The notes: generated by a model from the letters alone, not told the origin. DNA of 64,000 nucleotides from Aldrovandia affinis (GCA_029706075.1 JAINUG010000020.1:2805625-2869624); one strand, 5' to 3'. Positions 1 through 11,886 are shown, counted from the first letter of the stretch. Program-made: numbers and translations.

Positions 1-158
1 AGAGCCTCCCTGCAGAGCACCTGGCACTTGAAGTCAAATCTCTCTGAGCTTACGGGGGTATCTTTGCTCACCTCGCACCCGCGCCACCTCTCTGTCCCCC
101 GCAGACAGACACAGCTGACTGTGTGCTGTGTTGGGGTCCAGCGTGAGCTGGCGGGCGT
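1..158 (-). pseudogene. start of B30.2 (PRY/SPRY) exon with a frame break
   Basis: After a CTCAG acceptor the minus strand reads DARQLTLDPNTAHSQLCLS and then a stretch ending GEQRYP in one frame. It then meets TGA, while the next frame carries ERFDFKCQVLCREA, the expected continuation of a fish TRIM PRY/SPRY domain. One extra base near 41-58 accounts for the switch. This is either a real disabling indel or a sequencing/assembly error. The domain continues beyond base 1. Confidence 0.7.
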
Positions 159-3100
159 CTGAGGGCAGAGAAGGAGAGGTTGTTAGCTGAGTGTGTGTGG
201 TTGTGCTTATCAGGGTGTGCCATTGATGTGTGCTGTCTCTGAATGTAGCTGGTGTAGACTCTCAGAGCAAACAGACTCACGTCTTAAGAACTCTCCCCTG
301 GTCTTGGGCTCTGGCAATTGGGGCAATTGGGGCAATTGGGGCAATTTGGGGATCCCAAGATTTCTGACTTTAATTGCTGTAGAGAGTGAGACCCAGAGAT
401 TAAAGGGAGATGTGGGGAGGAATCAAGAATGTCATGCAAAGACTGCATAATAATAATAATAGTAATGATAATGATACATTTTATTTATATAGTGCTGTAT
501 CATCAAACTCAAAACAATACAGCACTAAAAGTAAAAAAATACATTAAAAGACATTTTAAGGTGCATGTTAATTCCTACATACAGTATTATAGGGTGTGTC
601 TGAGTATCATTTAAAATTATTGTATTTCTTTTCTGTATATCGTCCTAATGAAATGGGTATGATTTACCATGATCACTCTTAAATCAAACTGCTGAACTAA
701 CAACCTTGTTTGGCTGAAGAAATGTCCCCTTGTTTATTATTTTTTTAACCAATTTTATCCCTGATTTTATTTTCTTTCCTTTGGAATGGTCGGTTTCATC
801 GCTGAAACAGTGATGTGTCCAAGTGTCCATGACCACTTCCTGCCTTCACAGGTCTGTGTTTCTGTACTTCCGCTCTGCATTTGCCATTCCCTGAAGAAGC
901 TGAACCTCACACTGAACCTAACTAGCTTAACTAACATAACAGGCAACAAGGCATGCATTTGTGTGTGTGCGCATGCAAGTACATTTACATTTTAGGCATT
1001 TAGCAGAAGCTCTTATCCAGAGCGACTTACACAATTTACATTTATTTACCTACAATCCATTTACACAGCTGGATATTTTACTGAAGCAATTCAGGTTAAG
1101 TGCCCCACCTGGCCAGGCCAGCTCCCTACAAGCCCAGCTCCCTAACCATTACACTACACTGCCAGCCCTATATGTGCCAGTATGCGTATGTGCGTGTGAG
1201 TGTATGTATCTGTGAGCATGGGCATTCATTTGCCATTATTACTGCCTAGATACTTGGTTGGTAATCCTGTGTAAATTTACCAGCCAATGAGCAAAGAAAA
1301 AGCGCCGCACTGGTCATTAGGAGGTAGCAAAACGAAAAGGCAATACTGCATGGATGAGCATTCTTCTTTATTTTTTTTGTCAGTATTTGAATATTGTGGA
1401 TAGCAGCGCACCATAGCTGTGAGGGAACTGGGCTTGGAATCAAAAGGTTGCATGTTTGATTCTGAAGTGGGGAGCTGCTCTACCCTTTAGCAAGGTACTT
1501 AAGATAAACTGCTTCAATAAATATCCAGTTATATTAATAAATAAGTATAAGATGCAGTATAAGGGTTGAACTGGATAAGGTCACTTGTGAAGTTTATAGT
1601 ACTTTTTGTTCTCTGTATGTGATTTTACTCCCCATTTTTCTCCCTATTTTTAGTTGCCAATTATACCCTCTCTTTTTTAGGTCAATTATCCCTACCCTGG
1701 TATGAGAGGTCGCTGCCGTAGCCCTGAGACTGGTAGTGGGCGCTGTACCGCCTCCTCCGAGCCGGCACCCACCACAGTCACCGTAACACACAGGACCACT
1801 CATATATGGAGCGAACTCATATCGGCTTCCCTCCCTCCTCCCTGGGGTGGACAGCCAATTGCCACCCCTAGTGGCACTCCCTGCCAGAGCCGAACTGGCA
1901 CGACTGGTGGAATCGTCGAACGTTCTTACCACTAGACCACCAGGGAGGCCTATAGTACTTTTTTATTTGACATTGCTATCTCGATATAGTGACCTTTGGT
2001 ATAAACGACAAAGGGTGATAAAACTCACATGTTCCAAATATGTAGTTCGCACCCACAAAAGCATAACTTAAGGTAAAAGCAGAACACTAATGAGAAGCAG
2101 TCCTCTCCTCATAGCCTGATGTGCATTTCTAAGCATCTGTGCTTTGTGAGGACAGCATCAGTACAGGACAATGCTCTATGGAGGGAGTAGGGAGGCTCAG
2201 GGTGAAGACACTCACGTGGTATTGGCTCTGCTCCTGCCTTGCGCTTTTGAGACTGCAGAACAGCCACTTCATTCACTCTGGAGACTGACACACAGAAAAG
2301 TGAAGACATTCAAAACGCACGCTTATTTATGTTTTCAAAGGAGCGGTAAGACAACCTTAAGGGAAAGCAATGGGTTCAGGCCAGTGTTGCTAGCTTTGGC
2401 GCTTTGTCATATTGACTATTGTCTCTGCAGTTTGCAGTGACTTGTGCAATTGAAAAGTTGACTGGCATTTAGGGTTATGGGTGTTTTTTTCCCCCAACTT
2501 AATAATAATAATAATAAGAAGAATAATAAGAAGAAGAATGTACCTTCCCCCTTATTAAAAAAAAATCTTTCCCTTCCAACCTGTCTCTGAGATCTTGACG
2601 AATTCTCGCTGGCACACGATCTCCAGTTGGTCTTTCAGCTCAGAAATGGCTCTGCTCACAGACCCAAAGGACAGGCGTGGAATGAGAGTGACGCACAGTG
2701 CATCACACAAACCGGGAGGGGCACAGAGAAGCTTCCAGCACTAGAGGCAGAAAGAAAGAGACAGAAAAGAGAAAGATGACATAAATGTTTGGGAATGCGG
2801 AAATGGGGCTCTGGCACACAGTGTGTAGGAAGAGGCTAAGAATAGCTCTGTCGGAGAGATCTGTGTGAAGGGCTCCGCCCTTTCTGGAGCTAGCCAGTTG
2901 TTGCCTGTTCCCTTGTTACCTGGAGAAAATGGATATGATCTTCTGTGTGCGATAGCTTCTCAAGCTCGGCGTCTCTCCTCCTCAGCTCAGCAATCTCCCA
3001 CTCCAGTTTCTCCTGGAGGCCTTTGGCTTGGCCCACTGCATCCTTCTCTTGATCTTGAATCAGCTCTTTCACCGCTATGCACCGTGTCTCAATGAAGTGG

Positions 3101-4231
3101 ATAAGACTGGCAAAGATTGTCTTATTGTCCTCCACTGCTGCCTGTGCAGTATGCTGTTAGCACACAGGGGGGGGGTGTCACTACACCGTAGCTTAGTAGG
3201 GTTAAGCCCCCACAGAGCAGGAAAATGGTCTAACATTGGATTCCTCTCTGCTTGACAGGAGGAAAGCCCTGGTCCGTGAAAAGACCAAGTGCAGTAAACG
3301 TGTGTCCTCTTTTGTCAGTACTCACTGTGAGTGACTCCACTGCCTGTCTCACATCATGCAGCAACTTCTCTCTCTTCTGGATACTCTTCCAGGATTCTAT
3401 CTGCACTGTACCCAGCGATTTCTGAGGAAAATCACAATATGCACTGCGAGTGTATTCCACATGACTAGATCAACAAATTCAGCTTCACTAAATTATCAAT
3501 AACCAGAAGACATAATATATACTATAGACATAATAGCTTTTAAACTACGTTTGTGGACTACTCGTGCTGCAGTTTCTACACAAAAACATGCAGGTGCATG
3601 CAAACAAATAATTGTGGACAAGTCATTGCTTTTGTTCAGGTTTTCAATAAAATATCAGTGTTTGATTGACCTGTATCTCAGCCTGCTCTGCCATGGCAGA
3701 AACTGTGTCGTGATGTCTGTGCTCATCCATCACGCACAGGAGGCAGATGCATCGCTGGTCAGTGCGGCAGTAGACCTTCAGCGGTTCTTTGTGGAGAGAG
3801 CAGATAGTCTCCTGCAGCCGTCGCGTGGCTTCAATCAGCTTGTGTCGCTGAAGAGCAGGGGAGTCGTAGTGAGGCTGCAGGTGAGCTTCGCAGTAAGAGG
3901 CCACACACCCCAGACAGGACTTTACGGCTTTCTGCATTCCCCTGGGGCACACGTCGCACAAAACGGTCTCACTTCCCGGTCCGGGCTGCTTCGTTTTCTC
4001 TGTTCTCTCCACCATTTCGGCCAGCATGATGTTCTTGCCAAGAACAGGCCTAGATTTGAAAGTCTGCAGGCACACGGGGCAGCTGTAGACCCCAGTACGA
4101 TCCTCCCTATCCCAGCAGCCCTCAATGCAACCCATGCAGTAACTGTGTCCACAGGGAACGGTCACTGGATTCTTCAGCATGTCCAGACAGACTGGACAGC
4201 AGAACTCCACTGGGAGGCTAGTTTCTGCCAT
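1..4231 (-). CDS. finTRIM-type RING/B-box/coiled-coil/B30.2 protein, partial
   Basis: Probable E3 ubiquitin ligase of the fish TRIM (finTRIM-like) family, whose members are linked to innate immunity. Exons in transcription order are 4231-3671, 3421-3326, 3141-2920, 2740-2581 and 158-1 (continuing off the left edge). Exon 1 encodes 187 residues: a C3HC4 RING (C12, C15, C27, H29, C32, C35, C51, C54), a first B-box near 92-121 and a second near 144-176. Exons 2 (96 nt) and 3 (222 nt) encode the coiled coil, including the family-typical ELRRRDAELEKLSHTEDHI. Exon 4 carries the linker with CAPPG. The final exon begins the B30.2 domain (QLTLDPNT). All junctions are GT/AG and phases agree; exon 4 ends in phase 1 and would join the B30.2 exon in frame. 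The short linker exon usual before B30.2 was not found. The start is the first Met before the RING. A frame break in B30.2 leaves functionality in doubt. Confidence 0.85.
313..350. repeat. 9-bp minisatellite, about four copies of GGCAATTGG
   Basis: Four tandem copies of GGCAATTGG, the last with one extra T, lie within the TRIM intron. Each unit holds a CAATTG palindrome. Confidence 0.85.
978..1170 (-). mobile_element. tRNA-derived SINE with LINE-2-type tail
   Basis: Read on the minus strand, a tRNA-like head (AATGGTTAGGGAGCTGGGCT) leads to a tail ending with the GTCGCTCTGGATAAGAGC-type motif, slightly decayed here. This tail is shared with other SINE copies and with the LINE-2 fragment at 38963-39195. 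The middle of the head is shortened around the B box. Confidence 0.75.
1393..1550 (+). mobile_element. 5' part of a tRNA-derived SINE, same family as 49765-49996
   Basis: The stretch carries GAGGGAACTGGGCTTGGAAT, a decayed B box, AGCAAGGTACTTAAG and ATATCCAGT in the same order as the copy at 49765-49996. It lacks the final tail motif. Confidence 0.65.
1608..1950 (-). mobile_element. tRNA-Glu-headed SINE, full length, with 13-bp target duplication
   Basis: TATAGTACTTTTT flanks the element at 1595-1607 and 1951-1963. On the minus strand the head reads GCCTCCCTGGTGGTCTAGTG (A box), though its B box is degraded. The body contains GGCAATTGGCTGTCCACCCC and the tail AATTGGCAACTAAAAATAGG. It belongs to the same family as the copies at 12891, 32640, 55786 and 61979, and is the most diverged of them. 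Confidence 0.85.
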
Positions 4232-5691
4232 TCTGACACAGCAAGAGACTGGCAGGCAGTTTTAGCTTTGTTTCATGCAAAGTTGTTTCGTTTCTCTGAA
4301 ACTGCATAGAGTGACTAAAGTGGCTTTGGATTCTGTCCAGAGCTGCAGAAGGTATGGCATTGGAGTTGTTATAAAGCTTACAACTGAAGTGTACGACTGC
4401 TGCTATGCCTTTTTACCAATATTACAATTTATTCATGGTTTTTGGAATACCAGTTGTTGATCACTTTGCATCATTTCATTTTTTGCAACCATAAGACGAC
4501 ATCTTACAGAGAAATAGTTTAATCAGTAGTAGTTTATTGTGTAATAACGTAGGGTCATACATTTCATGTACCAAGGTCAAGGTTGTAGTCAGAAGCAGTT
4601 TGTTATGTAGCATAAATGTTTAAAATAATTAATATAACACCCAGGTAAGATATTTTTGACTATTTCCCCCCCAACCAAAATATAAATAAATGTCACCTCA
4701 TTTCTTTGCCTCTTCATATTTTTGGGGTAGTACTGAAATTAGAAAATACAAATGAGATTGTGTAAATGTATATAACGGAAGTAACTGGAACTTTAACACA
4801 GCCTGCCATTTAAAAACCAAAAGTGCTTCAGGTCCATCACACATCCGATGATTTTGGCACTGAAATAGCCTTCCTACATTGATAATGAATTTACCTTGTG
4901 CTATATATGAACCTCTCTGAACTTTGATTAAATCTCCTGCATTTCTCTTGGTTTCCAGTTAAATCCCAGCTACATCAAAGTGTGATTTCAGGTCACCTGC
5001 AGAACGGTTCAAAATGTGAGGTTTTTCCAATTAATGTGCTCCATATAGCGTCTAAAAACTGGAAGATCGGGATCAGATCACAGCTGGAGGTCTGTGCTAC
5101 CTCATACGAAAACACGTAACGTATAATCTACTTAAACTATCTGCCTAGGTCTCATCAAGTTCCCACACTCATGTATGTCAAGGGGAGGGCGGGTTGTGAA
5201 GTCTACCAGGCCCATGCATCAGCAGAGCACCCCGGGGCAGAGCCTGGTCCTCCCTGGCCCTAGGTCTCATGCCAGTTCTGGAAAGTACAGAGCTGGAATG
5301 AAGACATTTCATTAGACAATAAGACCCGTTCTCATTGTTTACAACACCTCGGCCTGGATATAGTTGGAGTGGCAGAAATTCATCTGATTGGCTCCCAAGT
5401 AGCGACCTGTCCAGGTTAGGCTTGGTTTGGACAGAATAGGACTCGACTTCATCGTCATGCACGTACTGGATCAGGGGCCTTTTCATCAGTGAGCAACTGT
5501 GCATGAAAAAGTGCCGAAATGTCCTTTTAAAATTATTTCCAAGTATTGTTGTTTGCTTGTCTGTTTGTTTAATGTTTTGCCAAATAAGTGAAATATGTGT
5601 ATAGAGATAATATATCTGACCCAAAGATGTATGTACAATACATAAAATAAAATAAACATATGTATGTGTGTATGTATATACTGTATGTGTA
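4232..5691. other. Unannotated stretch upstream of the TRIM gene
   Basis: This AT-rich stretch presumably includes the TRIM promoter. An open frame of 148 codons lies on the minus strand at 5178-5624, but I do not recognise its product and see no convincing splice context. TATA-rich and (TATG)n-like sequence precedes the Tc1 element at 5692. Confidence 0.4.
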
Positions 5692-6943
5692 CACTACTGG
5701 TCAAAAGTTTTGGAACACCCCCATTTTCCAATTTTTACAGAAATTTAAGCAGTTCAAGTCAGTGAATAACCTGAAATGGTACAAAGGTAAGCGGTAAATT
5801 GCCAGAGGTTTATATAAAAAAAAAAATATTTTTTAAAAGTTACAAAATAATGTGCATTTTTTGGCAGTGAGTAGTTTCCTTGGAAACTGGAGGAAACTCT
5901 GACAAGAAGAGGTCTGGCAGACCCAAAGCCACAACAAAACAACTTTCGGCTCAGTACGACCCGAACGAATGCAATTTCCCCTCAAAGATATAACTTGCGC
6001 AAAGGGGCGGATGTTGTTCGTTCAGCCCACGTTCGTTTATGGCACACCACTGAACCAGAGAGATTAAAGCTGGGGGTATGCTTAAAACGAAATCTAATTT
6101 TGCGTGTTCGCACATGTTGTCAAATACGGCGTTGCGAGCAAATATCTGTATACTCGCTGCAACTTGAGGTCTGTTCGTTTAATGACGCTCCACTCCACGA
6201 GTAGCTAGACTACGGAACTGTAAATCTAAATACCAACAGTGAAATCTAAAACAAAGCAAACATCGGGCTAGCTCATTTGCAAACACCCGAGGCAGATAGC
6301 CATCGACGACCATCAACAGAACCAAAGCCACAACAAAATCAGAAGACAAGTTTCTGAGAGTCAACAGCTTGCGTGATAGGCGGCTCACAGGACAACAGCT
6401 TCAAGCACAGCTTAACACTGGTCGAAGTAAGGAAGTCTCAGTTTCAACTGTGAAAAGAAGACTTCCAGCTGCAGGTTTGACAGGTCGAGTGGCAGTAAAA
6501 AAGCCATTGCTAAGATGGCAAAATAAGAAAAAGAGGCTTGCCTGGGCCATGAAGCACCGCCAGTGGACTACTGGAGACTGGAAGGTCTTATGAATCAAAA
6601 TTGAAATCTTCAGTTCATCACGCAGGGTTTTTGTATGCTGTCGAGTAGGCGAAAGGATGTGAGGAAGCATGATGGTCTGCGGCTCTTTTGCTGGATCCAG
6701 AGTTGGCGACTTGCACAGAGTGACTGTTAACCCATTACTTGTTCCCTGAAAATAACTTTATAACTCTGAAATTTACATTATTTTTCAGTTTTTGGAAACC
6801 TAAACTTTTTATTTTTTTATTTTTTTACCTCTGACAGTTTATTGCTTACCTTTGTATCATTTTAGGTTATTCACTGGCTTGAACTGCTTAAATTTCAGTA
6901 AAAAATGGAAATGGGGGTGTTCTAAAACTTTTGACCGGTAGTG
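5692..6943 (+). mobile_element. Tc1-like transposon with TA duplication and a foreign insert
   Basis: The terminal inverted repeats start CACTACTGGTCAAAAGTTTT and are flanked by TA on both sides. Their outer 100 or so bases match each other inverted. The plus strand holds the N-terminal helix-turn-helix part of a Tc1 transposase (about 5890-6593), ending prematurely at TGA. The catalytic DDE part is missing, so the copy is dead. A segment of about 400 bp interrupts the coding part (see next entry). Confidence 0.9.
5940..6338 (+). mobile_element. Unidentified ~400-bp insert inside the Tc1 transposase, 17-bp direct repeats
   Basis: CCAAAGCCACAACAAAA occurs at 5923-5939 and again at 6322-6338. 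Removing one copy plus the sequence between rejoins the transposase frame (GRPKATTK followed by SEDKFLRVNSLR). The inserted sequence is unlike its host and contains no recognisable coding domain. A long target duplication is typical of target-primed retrotransposition; the inserted sequence has no clear poly(A) tail. Confidence 0.7.
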
Positions 6944-7068
6944 TATATATGTGTGTATGTACAGTGATGCTTGAATGCTTGAGAACCCTTTGTGCAATCA
7001 TAGAAATCTAGAGTTTTTAACCACAAAATCCTTATTTAGTATTTTCTTAACTGAAAAAGGGTCTATAT

Positions 7069-7597
7069 TGTTACGGCCACGGCCGCAACTTTGTTTATTT
7101 TTTGTGTTCCCTCGTGTTTTCCCTTTTTCCCTGCGTTTTCTGTTCTCCCTGTCAGTTTTGTGTTTGTGCGTGTGTGTTGTGGGCACAACTTCTCTCCTCG
7201 GCATTCTCCGGCTCCCTCCCGATTGGCGTGGATCTGCACTACCCGCTCTGCCTGCATACCTGTCATCAATTATCATCAGCCCTGCAGTGTATATCAACCC
7301 CAGTTTTTCATCCACTCACCGTGAGATCGTTGTCTCCGCTTCAGTGGTAGCTACACGCATCAAAACCTTTCCTAACCGTGATTTCTTACGCTGCCTGTTT
7401 TTAATGTTTATTTGCCCTCTCTGTGTCCAGGTTCACTCCTCGCCTTCCTGCCCGCTTACCCACCTGCCCGCTTACCTGTCCTGCCTGCCATCACCATCGC
7501 TTCCCTACCCCAGTCTTTGTTTATAAATAAATATTTCACTTTACTGAATTCTCAGTGTCTGTGTCTGCGTTTGGGTCCACTCTGTGTCATCCTAACA
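7069..7597 (+). mobile_element. Solo LTR of a retrotransposon, 5-bp target duplication TATAT
   Basis: A 529-bp unit starts TGTTACGG, ends CCTAACA and is flanked by TATAT at 7064-7068 and 7598-7602. Short terminal inverted repeats TGTTA/TAACA are exact. An AATAAA lies near 7525. There is no internal coding region, so this is a single LTR left by recombination. The 5-bp duplication suits a Ty3/gypsy-type element; the family and orientation are not proven. Confidence 0.85.
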
Positions 7598-7640
7598 TAT
7601 ATTTACCAATTTCGTACGTTTTTATAAGAAATTGTACATA

Positions 7641-9069
7641 CAGTGGGGAAAATAAGTATTTCACCCCCTGCTGATTTTGTGAGTTTGCCCTTACAAAGAA
7701 AGGAACGGTCTATAATTTCCATGGTAGGTTCATCTTAACAGTGAGAGACAGAATATTAAAAAAATCCCAGAAAATTACATTATATGAATTTTAAACATTT
7801 ATTTGTGTTTTATTGAGGAAAATAAGTATTTCACCCCTAGCAAAACATGACTCAGTACTTGGTGGAGAAACCCTTGTTGGCAAGCACAGCGGTCAGACGT
7901 TTCTTGTAGTTGGTCACCAAGTTTGCGCAGATCCCAGGAGGGATTTTGGCCCACTCCTCTTTGCAGATCCTCTCCAAATCCTTAGAAATCCATTTTCAGT
8001 GTCCTGGCTGAGGGAAGGAGGTTCTCACCCAAGATTTCCCGGTACATGGCCCCAATCATCCTCCCTCGATCCGGTGAAGTCGTCCTGTGCCCTTAGCAGA
8101 GAAACAGCCCCAAAGATAATGTTTCCACCGCCATGCTTGACGGTGGGGATGGTGTTCTTGGGGTCCAAGGCAGCTTTTTCTTCCTCCAAACACGGCGAGT
8201 CGAGTTGATGCCAAAGAGCTCGATTTTAGTCTCATCTGACCACAGCACTTTCTCCCAAGCCTCCTCTGAATCATCCAGGTGCTCATTGGCAAACTTCAGA
8301 CGGGCCTGTACATGTGCCTTCTTGAGCAGGGGGACCTTGCGGGCACTACAGGATTTCAATCCATTACGGCGTAGTGTGTTACCAATGGTCATCTTGGTGA
8401 CTGTGGTCCCAGCTGCCTTGAGATCATCAACAAGGTCCAGCCGTGTAGTTCTGGGTTGTTCCCTCACCTTTCTCATGATCAAGTTCACTCCACGAGGTGA
8501 GATCTTGCGTGGAGCCCCAGACCGAGGGAGATTGATGGTCAATTGGTGTTTCTTCCATTTTCTAATTATTGAACCAACAGTTGACTCCTTCTCACCAAGC
8601 TGCTTGCCAATGGTCTTGTAGCCCATTCCAGTCTTGTGCAGGTCTACAATTTTGTCCCTGATGTCCTTAGACAATTATTTGGTCTTGCCCATTGTGGAGA
8701 GGTTAGAATCTGATTCATTGATTGATTCTGTGGACAGTTGTCTTTTATACAGGTAACGAGTACTTAATTAGGAGTACTAATTAAGTAAGAGGACTAATCT
8801 GTGTGCCTCCTGGTCACATAACCGGTCTGTGGGAGCCAGAATTCTTGCTGTTTTGCTAGGGGGTGAAATACTTATTTTCCTCAATAAAACACAAATAAAT
8901 GTTTAAAATTCATATAATGTGATTTTCTGGGATTTTTAAAAAATATTCTGTCTCTCACTGTTAAGATGAACCTACCATGACATTTATAGACCGACCGTTC
9001 CGTTCCTTTCTTTGTAAGGGGGCAAACTCACAAAATCAGCAGGGGGTGAAATACTTATTTTCCCCACTG
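7641..9069 (-). mobile_element. Tc1-like transposon nested in another Tc1, long inverted repeats
   Basis: The ends CAGTGGGGAAAATAAGTATT are inverted copies flanked by TA (7639-7640 and 9070-9071). The inverted repeats extend for over 150 bp. At 1429 bp it has near-normal length. It carries a decayed transposase on the minus strand. Confidence 0.95.
8056..8689 (-). pseudogene. Tc1 transposase remnant of the nested element
   Basis: From near 8689 the frame reads MGKTK, stop, [20 protein letters not shown], through the helix-turn-helix pair and into the first catalytic Asp at [12 protein letters not shown] frameshift near 8170 then moves the frame ([11 protein letters not shown] continues in another). 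The region after that is decayed and the third catalytic residue is not found. Confidence 0.85.
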
Positions 9070-11886
9070 TATAGTATGGTAAAAATAGGGAAAAAATAAC
9101 TAGCCTTAGCTAAATTAAGTAGGTAACTAGAATCAGGTTGGCAAATAATTGGGTACCAAGTTAACCAATCAAAGGTCAGATATTTTGGAAGAGTTGAGAA
9201 CTCTCACAAATACAGGAAAGAAATCTGGTCAGTTCCATATTACCAGTACAGGTGAAGACAAATAATACGCAAATGGAGAGCATTTAACACGACAGCGACT
9301 CTGCCTGGAAGTGGACTTCTTTCTAAAATATCACCAAGAGCCACAAGAAAAATAATAAATCAAGTAAAAAGCAACCCAAGAATAACATCCAGGGATCTAC
9401 AAGCCTCCCTCGCTACACCTGATGTCTAAGAGCTAAAATTTGGCCGAAAGTGGCTGTTCCAACAAGACAATGATCCGAAGCATTCAAGCAAATCTACCAA
9501 TGAATGGCACAGGAGAAAGAAGTTTTGTGTTTTGGATTGGCTAAGTCTAAGTCCTAACCAAAATCCAATCGAGATGCTGTGGCAGGGCCTGACGTGGGCT
9601 GTTCGTGCCAGACAGGCCTCAAACCTTACTGAGTTGGCCGGGTTCTGTAAGGAGTGGGGTGCAAATAAATCCCTCAAAGAAGATGCCAGAGACTGATCAG
9701 TGGCTACAGGAGATGTTTACTTCAAGTCCTCGGTGCTAAAGAAGGTGCCACAAGTTATTGATTAAAGGGGTTCACATATTTTTGTTAAATAAACAATGAA
9801 AATATCTATGTAATTGTGCGTGCCCCTCATTTGGAATGTCTTTGTTATGAATTGGGGTTTAGATAAAGATTTTTTATTTGATATTTTTTCTATAATATAT
9901 AAAAATAATGACCACCCCCTGTAGGGTTCACAAACTTTCAAGCATCACTGTGTATACTGTATATATATACAGTAGACTCACACCCTTGACAAAGATGAAC
10001 AAAAGAGATTGTATAAAATAAACTATATAAGTAATGAGCTTTATTTTATGCTCACAAAATGCAGAAAATTATACTCTTTAATAATAATACATTGGTATAA
10101 ACCAGAATCGAACAGTTCACAAATTATATATTTTTTCCCAGACAAATCAAGAATCACAAATATTGTGATCCTCAACCATTCCTCCATGCAGAATTGTTCT
10201 TGTTCCTTCAGATTCTTGGGTTGACGTTTGTGGACTGTTTTTTAGAGTTCAAACCACAAATGTTCAATTGGATTCAGGTCTGGAGACCGAGATGGCCACG
10301 CCAGGACATTGATCTTGTGCTCTGTCAACCACTTCTAAGTTGCTTTGGATGTATGTTTGGGATCGTTGTCTTGTTGGAAGGTCCATCTGTGGCTAAGGTG
10401 TAGCTTCCTGGCAGAGGGAACAAGGTTTTTGGAGAAAATGTCTTGGTACATGCTGGAGTTTATGGTTCCATCCATTTTAATAAGGGCCCCAGAGCCTGTG
10501 GATGCAAAATAACCCCAAAGCATTAAAGAACCACCACCATGTTTCACCGTAGGCATGAGGTGCTTTTCAACATTAGCTGCATTCTTTGGACACCAAACAT
10601 AACGATGATGTGCATGCCCAAAAAGCTCGATTTTTGTTTCATCTGACCACAAGACATGGTTCCAATAGTTCAGATATAGTTTGGCGAATTCAAGGCGCCT
10701 TTTTCGGTGAATTGTCTTCAAAAGCAGCTTCCTTCTTGCAACTCTGCCATGAAGGCCATTGTCATGTAGGCATCGTCATATGGTAGCTTTAGACACCTTG
10801 TAACCCCAAGATGCCAGTTTGTTTTGGAGATCATGAACTGTGCCCCTTGGACTTTGCCTCTTGAACAATCCGTCTCACTACACGTGGGGGAAAGATAGAC
10901 TTGCGTCCTTTACCTGGCAGGTTAGCCACTGTTCCAGTGGCCTTAAACTTCCTAAAAATGTACACAACAGTGGAAAGCGGTATCTAACTTTTTAGTGATT
11001 TTTTTTTAGCCATCTCCTTATCTGTAGAGGTCAATAACCACAGTATTTAAAACGTGTTCCCTCCTTTTTATACCTTAGGGCCGTGGTTCTTGACCTTTTC
11101 AGCCAGCGACCCCCAAAATAACGTTGGTAGACTCGTGACCCCCACCATGCCGCGAGGTGCTTTTCGACAATCTTGACAAGCACACAAACATGCGCGCACA
11201 CACATACAAATACACGGTTACAGCGCCCGGATAATAATAACATAAAAAGAACACATGTAATAACAACCATATATCTGTTTTCTCGCATGTTAATTAAGTT
11301 TAACATGTAGGCGCACAACTTACTTGTTTTAATGAGATGGGTGGGCCTGCTGTTTCTTGGAGCACATTAACTCTACTCTCGGTTTGATGTTGGAGACGGC
11401 CACTCGGAGATCATCCTCCACTTGATCGGTATTTGTTGTTTATGAACGTCAATGCGGAATTGGCCCCGCAATTCTCATTCCTTTTGGTGGAAAAAGTCTA
11501 CTCGTTTATCAGCATGAGAGGGATGCTTAGCAAGTGTCGTTTCATTTTTGACGGCCTTACCCATGCGTTGTCACGTCCTGTATCATTTGAAGTAGATGGC
11601 TTTTCTGAATTAATTTCATGAATTGCTTCAGGGTGACTGTTGTCAATCTCGATATCTGTTGTGTCCGTGTTTTTACAGTTTAGCCACTGTTCCATTGAGC
11701 AGATTAACGTTAGCTAGCTTGCAAAAGAAATTATGCACAGACATGGGAGTTTGTAGGCTAGTACATTTAGTGCTGCGCTGTAAATGTACAGTAACTGACG
11801 TGTCGTAAATACATTTACGACAGGTCAGACGAGGCTACTGGGAAAATGTTTGTTAACATTAATTAGGCTGACCAAACGTCCTCTTT

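Larger units (their letters stand above)
6962..9950 (+). mobile_element. Tc1-like transposon, hollowed by a solo LTR and a second Tc1
   Basis: The ends CAGTGATGCTTGAA (6962) and its inverse (ending at 9950) form the inverted repeats. The plus strand retains the C-terminal transposase from about 9421 with FQQDNDPKHSSKST and SPNQNPIEMLW (9450-9600), followed by stops. The N-terminal half is almost absent. Two later insertions, at 7069-7597 and 7641-9069, lie inside. Confidence 0.85.

Noticed and set aside
313..350. CRISPR-like short tandem repeat
   Set aside because: Units are contiguous 9-mers without spacers; this is a minisatellite.
3551..4309. 252-codon plus-strand open frame
   Set aside because: It lies opposite TRIM exon 1, whose minus-strand frame has full RING and B-box cysteines; the plus frame has no recognisable domain.
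5178..5624. 148-codon minus-strand open frame (contains QYVHDDEVESYSVQTKPN)
   Set aside because: The middle part looks slightly gene-like, but the start is AT-rich non-coding sequence, no splice context is convincing, and I recognise no family. Not called as a gene.
6998..7526. Several overlapping open frames of 77-183 codons on both strands
   Set aside because: They lie in the solo LTR and are explained by its CT-rich composition; none has a domain.
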